Below are positions 8,172-19,069 of a stretch of DNA of 64,000 nt, piece after piece. This stretch comes from a virus. The position numbers and the translations under genes are program-made. Below the pieces are notes generated by a model that did no database searches, was not told where the DNA came from, and saw nothing but the letters and a program-made list of their open reading frames with translations. The number at the start of each line of letters is the position of its first letter. The first letter of the stretch is position 1. The stretch lies in the IMG/VR virus record IMGVR_UViG_3300037294_000405, positions 62,001-126,000 of that record; one strand, given 5' to 3'.

Positions 8172-8179
8172 TATTTATA
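8172..8179 (+). promoter_or_regulatory. TATTTATA motif, candidate late promoter
   Basis: GTATTTATA ends 15 bases before the ATG at 8195, downstream of the terminator, so it would be the main signal for the baseplate genes that follow. Confidence 0.45.
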
Positions 8180-8194
8180 TATAAATAAATAACT

Positions 8195-11100
8195 ATGCCA
8201 ATTTTTTATAATACTTCAGCCCCTACACCAACAACTAAAAATACTATTACAGATGTTGCAACTAACTATGGTATTAGGGACTTCTTATTGAACTTAAATC
8301 TACTACCAACTTACCCACAGATATCAACTTCATTGAATGGTAGTCCTAAGATTGGTGAGCCAGTATTAGACACACTTGTCAATAACGGTAGTAATGTTAT
8401 TCCATTATATTTGCCTTTGGAAACAAATGGTATTTTATTCAAGGATTTAAACATTAACATCAACACATTTCAAAACGGTTCTTCAACTGCAAATGCTTTA
8501 ACTGATATAAATTACATTAGTGCAATACCTAACGTTAATTTTCCAAATAGTGTTTGGCCACAAGGTACTCAAAATTATCCAACTACAGCTAATCAAGATG
8601 TAAATGATTACGGATTGATTGGTAAAACTATTGATGGACAATTTAGAAAGAAAAACGTAATAAAAAATTTATATTTAGATGTTTCTAAACAAATAGATAT
8701 GGCTGATTTCATCAACCTAAACCCATTAGATATAACTCAACAAGTTTCTGGTTATTTAGACACTTATGGTGGTTTAAATTTAGGTGGTAGTGGTGCTATT
8801 CAAGCTGCAAATGTTATCGGTAGCGTTATAAGTGGTCAAGGATTAGGTTTTAGTAAAGGCGGTGTAGTACCTAATTTTGATATTAGGTCTTCGTTAGCTG
8901 GTAGAATATTAGGCGCTACAGGTATTGTAAAAGATACCAAGCTAGGAAACATAGGTGGACAACAATTGGCTTTGGCTTTAGCTAATAACGCTGCTTTTAA
9001 TGTTCAACAAGAAATACTTGGTTCATTAAACGTTAAAAATAATATACTTAGTCTTATAAAAGGTGACGGTTTGGTTGGTTTAAGGCCAAGCTACAAAATT
9101 ACTATACCTAAAAGTGGTGGTGGTAGGATATTAGACACTGCTGGTAAAATATTAGGGTTTACAATACCTAGAAGTTATTTAGAACCAGAGGGTTCTATTT
9201 TTCAAACAGAAAATAATGGAGCTGGTAACATTGAACGAGCTAACTCTATGATTCTAAACACAGGTAAAGGTCAAATAGAAACCCTTTTAAAAAACATTAA
9301 AGCAAATCAAATAGGGACTAACGCTGGAGGTTCTGATAACCCTTCTAAATCTTTATTTAGAAGCGGATACGCACCAGCTTTCGCAAATAACAAAGGTCAA
9401 ACGCAAATCACCGATGCTTTGGTTTATGCTTTTAGTAAAAATGGTGCTAAAATAAATTTATTTAGCTCTACTGATGGTATTGCTGATTTAAGTTATTTAA
9501 GAGAAGAAAAAGTCAGTGGTGATGGATTTAAAAGTCCAGAAGAAAACTTTACTGGTACTTATCAAGTTTATGACTCGGTTAATGATAGAATCAAATTCAT
9601 ATCTAATTCTGGTTATGATGAAAGAAAAATTAGTGATGTTGGTTTCACATGGACTAGTAATTCTAGTAGTAAGTCAGTAAACGCTAGAGCGGATTATGAC
9701 GGAATGACTGGTGATAAAAAATCACTATTAGTTAAAACACAAATATTATTTAATAGTATTGGTATGAAAAATGTTATTTCCAGAAAAGGAGATATGAATA
9801 AACAGTCAACACAAATACAAACAGCTAACGGTAAAGGTTTTTCTAAAGGTAACGCTGTATTACAAGAAGGGTTATTCGATTTATCAACAGGTAGATATAG
9901 TGGAGGTACTTATAGTGCTGAAGATACCTATTGTAGAAGTTGGACAACATTAGATAGGTACGATACCGTGTCCAAAATGGTTAGAAGTCACGGTTTATGG
10001 GATTCAAATAATGTACCGTACAGATTAAATTCAGAAAATTCAATATTAGATGAGTATGGTTTTCCAAAAATAGCTCCTTACGCCAACGCACCAAGTGACC
10101 CTAAAAAATTTATGTTTTCTATAGAAAACTTAGCGTGGAGTGATGAATATGAAAATTTACCAGAATGTGAAGTTGGTCCAGGAGATTTATTATCTGGTAA
10201 AAAAGGTAGAATTATGTGGTTTCCACCATATGATATACAGTTTAGTGAAAATAACAGCGTTAGCTGGGAAGCTAATAATTTTATAGGTAGAGGTGAATCG
10301 GTATATACATATAACAATACTGAAAGAAGTGGTAACTTATCGTTTAAGATAGTTGTCGACCACCCAAGCTACGTAAATTCTTTTAGGGGTTCAAGTGGAC
10401 CAGATGACCATTATATTAATTCATTTTGGGCTGGTTGTATTGACCCAAATAGTGAAATGGGTAAAAAACTAACAGTTAGTGAAAGAAGTGTTTCAACCCC
10501 AGATGATTTAACAATACCAGTTAAGAAAAATCCAACACCAGAAAAACCACCAGGACCTTTATCTGTTTATTTCCCTAATGATAATTCAGAAATATACAAA
10601 CCATATGAAAATGGTTTAATGTCTGCTTCAACTACACCTATTGATTATTTAATTAATAAAAATGGCGCTGGTGAAGGTTTGGGTTCTTATAAAGCTGATT
10701 TTACACCTGGTAATCATAATAATAGTAAATTAAGTGATGGTGAAGGTTGGCCAGACAGGTATGATTATGGTTTAAATTATTCACAATCTGGTGCTTCTGG
10801 TAGTTTAGAAACAAAAACAACCCTTGTTGGTGCTGATGATTTTGAAATTAGAGGTTATTTTGACCCTAATACTGATGTTTTTATTATAAAACATTTAACT
10901 GAGGTTTGTCCACATTGTGTTGCTACAATAACTGGTTATGCTAGTCAACAAGGTAGTCCAGTTTATAATGAAAAACTAGCTAAATCTAGAGCAGAAAAAA
11001 TTAAAGAAGATATTAAACAAAAATGGTGGCCAAGTATTAAAGCTGCTTTACCAAAATTAACTGAATCAGATTTTGATAAACGTTTTAAAATTGGTGAAAC

Positions 11101-12394
11101 AAAACAATTAACTGGTACTGGTTGTAAAAAATGCCCACCAAATGTAAGCAATAAAGATAGAGATATTTTATGTCCTAACGATACGTTGCAGTGTAAACAA
11201 GATAGACGTGCAACTATTAATTTCGAGTATAGCAGTCAAATGGCAGAAGATGAAATGGCTACACCACCACCAATAATTAAAAAAAGGACTAAAACTATAA
11301 ATACAACTATAACAAATAGATTTTATACTGAATGTAATTATTTTGAACAATTAACCTATAGCGACCCTTTTGTGTTTGATAGTTTTAGAGAAAAAATTCG
11401 TTATTTTCACCCAGCCTTCCACTCAACAACACCAGAAGGTTTAAACTCTAGGTTAACGTTTTTACTACAGTGTACCAGACAAGGTAAAACTAAAGAAGAC
11501 CAAGGCGCTAATAATTTAGCTTTTGGTAGAGCTCCAGTTTGTATACTTAGAATAGGTGATTTTTACAATACAAAAATTATTATCGATAGTATTAATATTG
11601 ATTACGAACCATTGGTTTGGGACCTTAACCCAGAAGGTATAGGTGTACAACCTATGATAGCAAATGTTAGTATGTCTTTTAAATTTATAGGTGGTTCAAC
11701 ACTTATGGGACCATTAAATAAATTACAAAATGCGTTATCATTTAATTATTTTGCTAACTCACAAGTTTATGACCCTAGAGCTGATTATATTTCAAAGGAT
11801 AAACCATTAAGAAAAGATAAAGACGGTAACGATTTAGCTGATGCACCATATTATCTTAATAATTTAATTGATGAGCCACCATACAATGGAAGTGTTAAAG
11901 CTTATATTGAGGGAGGTACAGCTACAAATGAAACAATAACCGATAACACACCAGAAATCGACCAAGAAAAAGCGGCTGAACAAGCTTCTGTAGCTTTTGG
12001 ACCACAACAATCTCCCGCACCACAACCAACAACAATTGAAAAAATAGAGTGTATTGATATAAAAGTAGATGGTGTTAAAATTGGTAATGATTTTAATGGT
12101 TTATGTATATTAACTTTTAAGGCAGACAATTTAATAAAAGATTATGATTATAGAGTTACACTTTATGATGCTAAAAACACAGCAATAGAACTTGGTATTG
12201 GTAAATTAATAAAAACAGAAGCGACACCATTACCCATACCATATCTTAACGCTTTTGAGTTTCCAACTCAAAAGCGAGAATTTGTTGCTCAATTTAATTA
12301 TTTATTTAAAAGAAGTACGTATAATGAATATGTTTTTAAAATTGATGTTATTGGTAAAACAACAATAAATATAACTAAAGAAATTATTATTTAA
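8195..12394 (+). CDS. Large baseplate/hub protein with OmpA-like domain
   Basis: 1399 aa. Residues 1-300 are Gly/Asn-rich structural sequence. Residues about 880-1020 form an OmpA/MotB-like fold: FEIRGYFDPNTD, then ITGYASQQGSPVYNEKLAKS followed by RAEKI, and a closing RRATINFEYSS. The Asp that binds peptidoglycan in OmpA proteins is not obvious (GYASQQG), whereas the Arg is kept. CPHC, CKKCPP and CPNDTLQC insertions suggest metal or disulfide sites. Residues 1050-1190 (CNYFEQLTYSDPFVFDSF, YFHPAFHSTTPEGLNSR, ILRIGDFYNTKIIIDSINID) resemble the LysM/Afp7-type hub-spike connector proteins. The C-terminus is a separate beta domain. Lies between tape measure and hub. The OmpA part is clear; the exact baseplate role is inferred. 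Confidence 0.7.
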   Translation: MPIFYNTSAPTPTTKNTITDVATNYGIRDFLLNLNLLPTYPQISTSLNGSPKIGEPVLDTLVNNGSNVIPLYLPLETNGILFKDLNININTFQNGSSTANALTDINYISAIPNVNFPNSVWPQGTQNYPTTANQDVNDYGLIGKTIDGQFRKKNVIKNLYLDVSKQIDMADFINLNPLDITQQVSGYLDTYGGLNLGGSGAIQAANVIGSVISGQGLGFSKGGVVPNFDIRSSLAGRILGATGIVKDTKLGNIGGQQLALALANNAAFNVQQEILGSLNVKNNILSLIKGDGLVGLRPSYKITIPKSGGGRILDTAGKILGFTIPRSYLEPEGSIFQTENNGAGNIERANSMILNTGKGQIETLLKNIKANQIGTNAGGSDNPSKSLFRSGYAPAFANNKGQTQITDALVYAFSKNGAKINLFSSTDGIADLSYLREEKVSGDGFKSPEENFTGTYQVYDSVNDRIKFISNSGYDERKISDVGFTWTSNSSSKSVNARADYDGMTGDKKSLLVKTQILFNSIGMKNVISRKGDMNKQSTQIQTANGKGFSKGNAVLQEGLFDLSTGRYSGGTYSAEDTYCRSWTTLDRYDTVSKMVRSHGLWDSNNVPYRLNSENSILDEYGFPKIAPYANAPSDPKKFMFSIENLAWSDEYENLPECEVGPGDLLSGKKGRIMWFPPYDIQFSENNSVSWEANNFIGRGESVYTYNNTERSGNLSFKIVVDHPSYVNSFRGSSGPDDHYINSFWAGCIDPNSEMGKKLTVSERSVSTPDDLTIPVKKNPTPEKPPGPLSVYFPNDNSEIYKPYENGLMSASTTPIDYLINKNGAGEGLGSYKADFTPGNHNNSKLSDGEGWPDRYDYGLNYSQSGASGSLETKTTLVGADDFEIRGYFDPNTDVFIIKHLTEVCPHCVATITGYASQQGSPVYNEKLAKSRAEKIKEDIKQKWWPSIKAALPKLTESDFDKRFKIGETKQLTGTGCKKCPPNVSNKDRDILCPNDTLQCKQDRRATINFEYSSQMAEDEMATPPPIIKKRTKTINTTITNRFYTECNYFEQLTYSDPFVFDSFREKIRYFHPAFHSTTPEGLNSRLTFLLQCTRQGKTKEDQGANNLAFGRAPVCILRIGDFYNTKIIIDSINIDYEPLVWDLNPEGIGVQPMIANVSMSFKFIGGSTLMGPLNKLQNALSFNYFANSQVYDPRADYISKDKPLRKDKDGNDLADAPYYLNNLIDEPPYNGSVKAYIEGGTATNETITDNTPEIDQEKAAEQASVAFGPQQSPAPQPTTIEKIECIDIKVDGVKIGNDFNGLCILTFKADNLIKDYDYRVTLYDAKNTAIELGIGKLIKTEATPLPIPYLNAFEFPTQKREFVAQFNYLFKRSTYNEYVFKIDVIGKTTINITKEIII

Positions 12395-12403
12395 TATATA
12401 ATT

Positions 12404-12724
12404 ATGGGACAATATGTAGATAGATATAATGCGTTCAGAGTTAACGCTAATATGAAGCCAGTGATTGGTATAACAATACCTAATTCTGGTCAAGATAAAA
12501 ATATGATTTATAAACATGGGTTAACTAGACTTGACAAATTGAGTCAGATGTATTATAATAATCCATATAGTGGTTGGTTAATTATGTTAGCTAACCCAGA
12601 ATTTGGTGGTTTAGAATTTAATATACCAGATATGACATTAATTAGGGTACCATACCCTTTTGATAGTGCTATAGGTAGGTATAACGAACAAATTACAAAA
12701 CATAAAATATTATATGGCGAATAG
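12404..12724 (+). CDS. Small baseplate wedge protein, gp53/LysM-like
   Basis: 106 aa, starting nine bases after the previous stop. Residues 30-90 read YKHGLTRLDKLSQMYYNNPY and GWLIMLANPEFGGLEFNIPD before a hydrophobic IRVPYPF, the arrangement of LysM-like gp53 wedge or hub proteins: a helix ending in D-x-x-W-x-I, then a Pro-bounded strand. These connect the hub to wedges or to the tube. Its 3' end overlaps the start of the hub gene by 11 bases, pointing to coupled translation. Family assignment is moderate because the protein is short. Confidence 0.55.
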   Translation: MGQYVDRYNAFRVNANMKPVIGITIPNSGQDKNMIYKHGLTRLDKLSQMYYNNPYSGWLIMLANPEFGGLEFNIPDMTLIRVPYPFDSAIGRYNEQITKHKILYGE

Positions 12725-15700
12725 AATAACAAATAAGATAGGTTGTGAGGCTGGTAGAACAAAAATTGTTGACCCAAATAATTTTAGTGGTTTTGATTCT
12801 GAAAGTAATATATCGGTACCATTAGAGGACTTAAATATTTCGGTTGTTTTATCTACAACAAGAATGGGTAGAACAGTTTTAACTAGTAGTGATGATGAAA
12901 ATACTGTAGGTACTAGAGAAAGCTCTAAAACTATGACAATAAATTTTATTGAGGGAAGTGATGTTTCTGGTAGAAAAGTGTTAACTACTAACTATACCGA
13001 TTTAACTTCTCTGGGTTCAGATAGTAGTAATGATGAGGCTTTAGGTATTACAAATATTGAGATTGATTTTAATTCGTCTTATGCACCAATGGTTAATATT
13101 GATTTTGTTGATGTTAGAGGTAGCGCTATTTTCCAAAACGAACAAAATATTTCTGGTAATAACACATCAAACAAATATTCTACTTTTTTTCAATTACCAT
13201 ATCCAAAATTTGAATTAGAAATTAAAGGTTATTACGGTAAACCAGTTACATATTGTTTACACATGCTTAAATTTAATTCAAAATTTAATTCAAAAACAGG
13301 TAATTTTGAAATTTCATGCCAATTTATTGGTTATACTTATGCTATGTTATCAGATATGTTACTAGGTTATCTTAAAGCAATACCATACACAAAAATCGGT
13401 GAAGAAATACATAATAGATATAACGATGAACGTGGTTACGAAGTGATAAGATTGGTAACTTTAATGGAAAATATCCAAAAAATAAATGGTGGTGTTGAAA
13501 AAATAGCTCAAAACTCAAAAAATGCTGATTCTTTTGGTAGAGGTAATGAAGCTATTGAAAAATTAAATAATATTGAAGCGATAATTAATTCGTTAGGTAG
13601 TAATTTAGATTTAAGTCGTGAAGTAAAAGATAAACATTTTTTCGTTGTAAAAAAAAATATAGCGTTAACAGACGAACAAACTGGGTATACAGAAGATTAT
13701 AAAGTATCAGTAGTTGAAAAAATAAAAGAATTTAAAGAAATGAATTCTGGTGGTAACTTAGACGAAAATTATTTTTTACTTTTTGATAAAGTAGATACGA
13801 ATAAAGGTTTATACACATCAGTTACTAGACAAATGTTCGACCCAACTAAAAATGATTTATTTGACCAAACAACTTTATCTAAAACTTTAGGTTCACCAAA
13901 TAATTTAGAAAAATTAAAAAAAGAAATATTTTCTTATTTAAAAGATTATGAAATTGCTGATAATGTTAAATTAGACATATACAATTTTAATGGTTTATAT
14001 GATAAAATAAGCGCTGCTAGATTAGTTGTAAATGAACAAATTAATTCTAGTAAAAAAGAATTAGCTTTAGAATTAAAAGAGAACGTTGCTGAATCTTTAG
14101 GTTTTGACCCAACAGTTAGAAGGATAATTGAAATTTTCACAAATGCGATTGAGGTATTCATGGAAAGTATTTATACTGTTTCTACCGCAGCTGAAGAAAA
14201 AGGTGATGGTAGAAGAATTTTACAACTAGAATCAAAATTTGGTGTTGAAATAATAAATTCGGATATAAAAAAAGAAAAATTACAAGAAAAAGAGTTTTAT
14301 GCTTGGCCAGCTTATAGAGAAAAAGACCAATTAACCAAAACATACGTTGATAAATATTTAGGTGAAGATGGTGTCTTAGAAAAACCAGACCATGTTGATG
14401 AATTAGTTTTTATTGATGATTTATTAGATGCGTTTATATTCGCTCAAAAAGCATCCGATGACGTACTTGATGATATAACACAAAGTGAAACTACTTGGTT
14501 TCCGATTTCACCTATAGATACTAGTATTTTTATAGATACAGAACCTTATTCTAGAACTGAATTGTTAAGTAAACAAGATGTTATGAGGCTTATGTTAATA
14601 AGAGGTATGACTTTTTTAGCTTATACTAATGACCAAGACTCATTAAGTGTTAAAGAAATTGAAACAATGGCAATAGCTGAAGCAGACGCTATTGTTAGAG
14701 GTGTAACAAATAAAGATTTAAAACAAATTATAAGCAATATAAGTGCTAGTACTGTAGCTAACACCACTGGTACTATAAATGGGGTATCTAGAAACGTAGT
14801 TAAATTAGCTACAAGTATTGACGGAAAACCAGTAGACCCTTATTATTATTATGATTATATCTATAAAGACCCAAATAATTTTAAAATTATCCCAATACAA
14901 AATGGGTTTAATAATAAAACATGGGGTGATGTTAGTGGAGGTGTAAACACACAAAAAAACTATGCTAATTTACAAAAAGATAGTGAAAGTGGTAATTTAT
15001 TTTTAACAAACTATTCCTCTTCTTTTGGTTCAGCAGTACAAACGAATGTTTTAAATGGTTTTAAATCACCAATCGACCAACATTATAAATATTTAGATGG
15101 TGGTACATATATTAAAATATTAACATTAAATGAATATAATAAAACAAAACAATTATACCCTGTTGAAGGTGGCGTGGAAACAAAAATTTCACCTTTAAAA
15201 TTAAGTGTTTTAAACAATGTAGTTTTAACACCATCACAAGTGTCAGAAGCTGGTTTTAACGTATTTGCTGGTCCTTTAGGTATGCAAGAATTTTCTTTAA
15301 TGGATTTTGGTAATGGTATCCAAGGCCCATTAAGTTTTGCTTTTTACCGAGATAAAAGACCAGGTTTAGCACACACCAGAAAAGCTTCTGGTGGTAATAG
15401 TTCTATTTTTGATTTAAGTAAAAACCCACAAACAGTACCAGAAAACCAACAGAATATTAATTGGGGTGATATTATTAGTAAAAAATTACACAATAAATGG
15501 GGTAGTAATAGAGAATTATTGCTAGCTTATTATTCGGGTTATACTTCTGACTTAACTTTTCCTTTTTTATTATTACCTTTTCAATATGGTGACCCAAACG
15601 CATTTGAACCAGATTTTATTGAAAATACTGAAAGTAAAGGTATTAGTTTATTTGGCTCTACTTTATACTATAATCAAACTAGCGAATACTCTAAAGCGAT

Positions 15701-18700
15701 GTTGTTTTTACACACATTGCCTTTTGTGGGTAACGGTATTGACCAAAACTCACAATCGGATGGCCTTCTTACAGGAGAAGACTGGCCAGAAACCATTAAT
15801 TATATTAGAAATATTTTTAGTGTACGTGGTGGTTTTGTAACTGTACCAAGACTTTGGTGTGCTTATATTGGTAGTATTCTTTGGAGGTTGTCAACTGAAG
15901 CTCCAGAATTAACAGATGGAAAACAAACTGGTGGTGGTTCTGGTACTAACGACCCCATAATTTGGCGAAAAAATAAATTACCAGATAACACCATAGAAAC
16001 TTATAAAGAACCCACTAAATTTAGCTATATTGTAAGTCTTTATGATAAAGATAAAGGGTATACTGGACCTGTGTTAATCAGCCCAAGAGATTTATTAAGA
16101 ACGTTACCACAACAAGTTAAAAATGAATTTAGAAAAATATTTTTTAATTTTGTTAATGGTAGTGATAATTTAATATCATGGGATACAATTAAAAATGGTT
16201 TAGAAATTTGGGATGGTAATGGTGTTGGTTTTGAAACTTTACTAAACAATTCATATACTAACCTGTCCCAAATTAATAATTTAAAAAATAAAGATAAATA
16301 CGAGGTAATAATACCACAAAATATTTTAGGGGAAAAAGATAATTTTAGATTAGAATTAAAAGATGGTTATGGTACTAACGATTCAGTTAAAACGTTAATA
16401 AATGCTTTGGTCGAACCACTTATAATAGCTAATAATAACTATGCTATCTGGAGAGGTCCACAAAAAGAAAAATATGGTACTGATGGTGATTATAAAACAA
16501 ATCTTAGAGGGGGGATAAATGTTTACAAGGAAATTTTTGATAAATATTTCGAAAAATTAACTAACCATTTAGAAGCTACTGCGGATTCTTATTCACCTAC
16601 AAATGAAGATAAACAAATACGACAAGAAATTTTTGGTACCGCAAATGAGGATGTAATAAAACTATTATTATATAAAACATGTAAAAACGTACATGATAAG
16701 TGGTTAGCTGGTACTACAGATATAAATAATATCATTTTTCAATGCGGTGCAAATAATAGAAGTAATACTGATTCTAAATTAGCTATTCAATATAAAAGTA
16801 AAACATCGCCAAAATTAATTGACAGTTTTAGGTTTATTAGTAGGTCATTTAAAGATATTGGTGATAAATTATATGTTAATCCGTTACCAATTAATGATTT
16901 TTTATTAGAAAACCCTAACACTTCGTCTTATAGTGCTATTAGTCAATTATTATCCGATAATAATTTTGATTTTATTGCATTACCTAGTTTTATTAATTTT
17001 AAAAATAAAGAAGAAGTAGAAGCGATATTTCAACCTTATGGTAGTTACACCGAAGCTATTGCTGGTGGAACTTGTGGGCCTTCATTTGTTTGTGCGTATG
17101 TTGGTAATAAATCACAGCATTTGGATTATAGTACTTCTGATTATCCTAACGATGGTTTCGACCTTAGATGTTTATATGATGAAAAAGGTGTAAATATTAA
17201 CCCTAGTATTCCAGATGATTTTAAAACAGATGATGAGCCTTATGAGGACGCTGTTGGTGCTTTTGTGGTAAGGTACAGTCAACAAAATCAAAATTTATTT
17301 AAGGACATTAGTTTGGACCAAAGTGAGTTTACTGAAACGGATGAATCGTTACAGATACAAGATGATATATCTCAAAAAGGTGGTGCAAATAATAGAAGTA
17401 TTGCTGGTCAAAATCTTTACAATGTTTATTCAGTAAGAAGCTATACGGCCCAAATTGAAATGATGGGTAACGCTATGATACAACCTATGATGTACTTTCA
17501 ATTAGATAATATACCTATGTTTCATGGTGCATATATGATTACAAGAGTCAAACACTTAATAAAACCAAATCACATGTCAACAAATTTCACAGGTGTTAGG
17601 ATTAGGTATGCGGAAACACCTTTAATTACTGCATTGGATTTATATATGTCATTTATTGATAATTTAGGGATTACAGGTGGAAATAGTAGTGGTAGTGGTA
17701 GTGGTAGCGCTACAAGCGGTTCTTTTCCACCAATAGTTAGAACAATTATGGACAATGGTGGTTTTAACGGTGATATAGAAAAAGGTGATAACATTAAACT
17801 AACACAAACCCCTAAAATTAATAATGTTGGAAATACAGCCACAAGTAAACAAATGTTAGACGAAGCTGTTTTACCTTTAAAAGAAATGCTAGAAGCGTTT
17901 GTTATATTTGCTAAAGACCAAAATTACCCTAAAATAGGTGAAAATTATTTATCCATAACTAGTCTATATAGAAGTCAAACATATCAAAAGTCATTATATG
18001 ATGCGTGTCAGCGTAACCCTAATTGTACAAAAGGCTCTGTAGCACGACCTGGTTCATCAAATCATTCTTGGGGTATAGCTGTAGATATACAAATGATTGT
18101 TCAAAAAACTAGCCCAACTAATACGTTAAAAAAAGGTAATTTCACACCAATTAAGGCAAGTGCCGCTAAAGAAGGATTTAATTTTGAATATAATACATCT
18201 TTAAAATGGTTTATGGACAATAGCTATAAATTTGGTTTCATAATACCAATAAATTTAAGGGATGGTGTTGGTGTTGATGAGTTTTGGCATTTCGAATATC
18301 ATGGTACAGCGGCAAAATGTTTATATGACGACCAACCAACAACTTATGGTTATACTCCAGATTATAGTAAACCATATAAACCTGTGGTAAAAAACCCTAA
18401 AAATAAAGATGGTAACCCAGCAGTATATTCAGATGGAGATTGTAAATATGTTTACGTTAAAGGAGTTGCTGATGGTGGTGACAACGGCCCATCGGGTTCT
18501 AGTTATCCAAATATCAAACCTAACCAAAAACAAATAGAAATGGTTAATAATTTAAAAGGTGGCTGGGTAGAAAGAGCTAGTGAAATCATTAAATCATTTG
18601 AAGGTTTTAGTACTAAAACAACTTTTGACCAAGATAAATATAGAGGTGGTTATGGTACTGATAATATAGTTACTTCTTCTGGTGCCGCACCACAAAAAGT

Positions 18701-19037
18701 AACAAAAAATACCGTATTTACTGAACAAACAGCTTTATTAACACTACAATACGATATTAATGTTAGATTTAAAAATTCGGTGATTGATGTTTTAGGTCAA
18801 ACAAATTGGGATAAATTAAATGATAACCAAAAAGCTAGTATTATATCATATACATATAACACTGGTTCTGGTACTTTAAACACAAGAGGTATTAAAGACG
18901 ATATCGATAACTCAAATTATGATGAAGCAGCTAAAGCTATTATGGGAGGACCAATTACTGGTAAAAAAGATGGTGTTTTAAAGGGTTTGATTATTAGAAG
19001 AAAAGTTGAATCTATGATTTTTAGTAAAAAAGTTTAG
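12714..19037 (+). CDS. Giant baseplate hub protein with M15 peptidase and GH24 lysozyme domains
   Basis: 2107 aa. The N-terminal 220 residues and a domain at about 1570-1650 (YTAQIEMMGNAMIQPMMYFQ, MFHGAYMITRVKHLI) look like hub/gpD-type beta domains. After a Gly/Ser linker (GNSSGSGSGSATSG, about 1665) comes a VanY/M15 DD-carboxypeptidase-like domain with LYRSQTYQ, SNHSWGIAVDIQM (about 1781) and FWHFEYHG (about 1857), giving the His/Asp/His zinc set. A C-terminal T4-lysozyme-like GH24 domain follows from 1950: IKSFEGF with the catalytic Glu, YRGGYGTDN, then QKASIISYTYNTGSGTL and GLIIRRKVE. The protein would pierce the envelope and cut both peptide and glycan bonds of peptidoglycan locally, as T4 gp5 does with lysozyme alone. 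The stop is TAG. Confidence 0.85.
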   Translation: MANRITNKIGCEAGRTKIVDPNNFSGFDSESNISVPLEDLNISVVLSTTRMGRTVLTSSDDENTVGTRESSKTMTINFIEGSDVSGRKVLTTNYTDLTSLGSDSSNDEALGITNIEIDFNSSYAPMVNIDFVDVRGSAIFQNEQNISGNNTSNKYSTFFQLPYPKFELEIKGYYGKPVTYCLHMLKFNSKFNSKTGNFEISCQFIGYTYAMLSDMLLGYLKAIPYTKIGEEIHNRYNDERGYEVIRLVTLMENIQKINGGVEKIAQNSKNADSFGRGNEAIEKLNNIEAIINSLGSNLDLSREVKDKHFFVVKKNIALTDEQTGYTEDYKVSVVEKIKEFKEMNSGGNLDENYFLLFDKVDTNKGLYTSVTRQMFDPTKNDLFDQTTLSKTLGSPNNLEKLKKEIFSYLKDYEIADNVKLDIYNFNGLYDKISAARLVVNEQINSSKKELALELKENVAESLGFDPTVRRIIEIFTNAIEVFMESIYTVSTAAEEKGDGRRILQLESKFGVEIINSDIKKEKLQEKEFYAWPAYREKDQLTKTYVDKYLGEDGVLEKPDHVDELVFIDDLLDAFIFAQKASDDVLDDITQSETTWFPISPIDTSIFIDTEPYSRTELLSKQDVMRLMLIRGMTFLAYTNDQDSLSVKEIETMAIAEADAIVRGVTNKDLKQIISNISASTVANTTGTINGVSRNVVKLATSIDGKPVDPYYYYDYIYKDPNNFKIIPIQNGFNNKTWGDVSGGVNTQKNYANLQKDSESGNLFLTNYSSSFGSAVQTNVLNGFKSPIDQHYKYLDGGTYIKILTLNEYNKTKQLYPVEGGVETKISPLKLSVLNNVVLTPSQVSEAGFNVFAGPLGMQEFSLMDFGNGIQGPLSFAFYRDKRPGLAHTRKASGGNSSIFDLSKNPQTVPENQQNINWGDIISKKLHNKWGSNRELLLAYYSGYTSDLTFPFLLLPFQYGDPNAFEPDFIENTESKGISLFGSTLYYNQTSEYSKAMLFLHTLPFVGNGIDQNSQSDGLLTGEDWPETINYIRNIFSVRGGFVTVPRLWCAYIGSILWRLSTEAPELTDGKQTGGGSGTNDPIIWRKNKLPDNTIETYKEPTKFSYIVSLYDKDKGYTGPVLISPRDLLRTLPQQVKNEFRKIFFNFVNGSDNLISWDTIKNGLEIWDGNGVGFETLLNNSYTNLSQINNLKNKDKYEVIIPQNILGEKDNFRLELKDGYGTNDSVKTLINALVEPLIIANNNYAIWRGPQKEKYGTDGDYKTNLRGGINVYKEIFDKYFEKLTNHLEATADSYSPTNEDKQIRQEIFGTANEDVIKLLLYKTCKNVHDKWLAGTTDINNIIFQCGANNRSNTDSKLAIQYKSKTSPKLIDSFRFISRSFKDIGDKLYVNPLPINDFLLENPNTSSYSAISQLLSDNNFDFIALPSFINFKNKEEVEAIFQPYGSYTEAIAGGTCGPSFVCAYVGNKSQHLDYSTSDYPNDGFDLRCLYDEKGVNINPSIPDDFKTDDEPYEDAVGAFVVRYSQQNQNLFKDISLDQSEFTETDESLQIQDDISQKGGANNRSIAGQNLYNVYSVRSYTAQIEMMGNAMIQPMMYFQLDNIPMFHGAYMITRVKHLIKPNHMSTNFTGVRIRYAETPLITALDLYMSFIDNLGITGGNSSGSGSGSATSGSFPPIVRTIMDNGGFNGDIEKGDNIKLTQTPKINNVGNTATSKQMLDEAVLPLKEMLEAFVIFAKDQNYPKIGENYLSITSLYRSQTYQKSLYDACQRNPNCTKGSVARPGSSNHSWGIAVDIQMIVQKTSPTNTLKKGNFTPIKASAAKEGFNFEYNTSLKWFMDNSYKFGFIIPINLRDGVGVDEFWHFEYHGTAAKCLYDDQPTTYGYTPDYSKPYKPVVKNPKNKDGNPAVYSDGDCKYVYVKGVADGGDNGPSGSSYPNIKPNQKQIEMVNNLKGGWVERASEIIKSFEGFSTKTTFDQDKYRGGYGTDNIVTSSGAAPQKVTKNTVFTEQTALLTLQYDINVRFKNSVIDVLGQTNWDKLNDNQKASIISYTYNTGSGTLNTRGIKDDIDNSNYDEAAKAIMGGPITGKKDGVLKGLIIRRKVESMIFSKKV

Positions 19038-19057
19038 GTATATTAAAAATAATTTTG

Positions 19058-19065
19058 TACCTTTG
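19058..19065 (+). promoter_or_regulatory. TACCTTTG element, near-leaderless promoter
   Basis: TACCTTTG ends four bases before the ATG at 19070. In Bacteroidota, transcription starts about 5-7 bases after this element, so the mRNA would begin at or next to the start codon. The -33 TTG is weak here. Confidence 0.55.
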
Positions 19066-19069
19066 TAAA

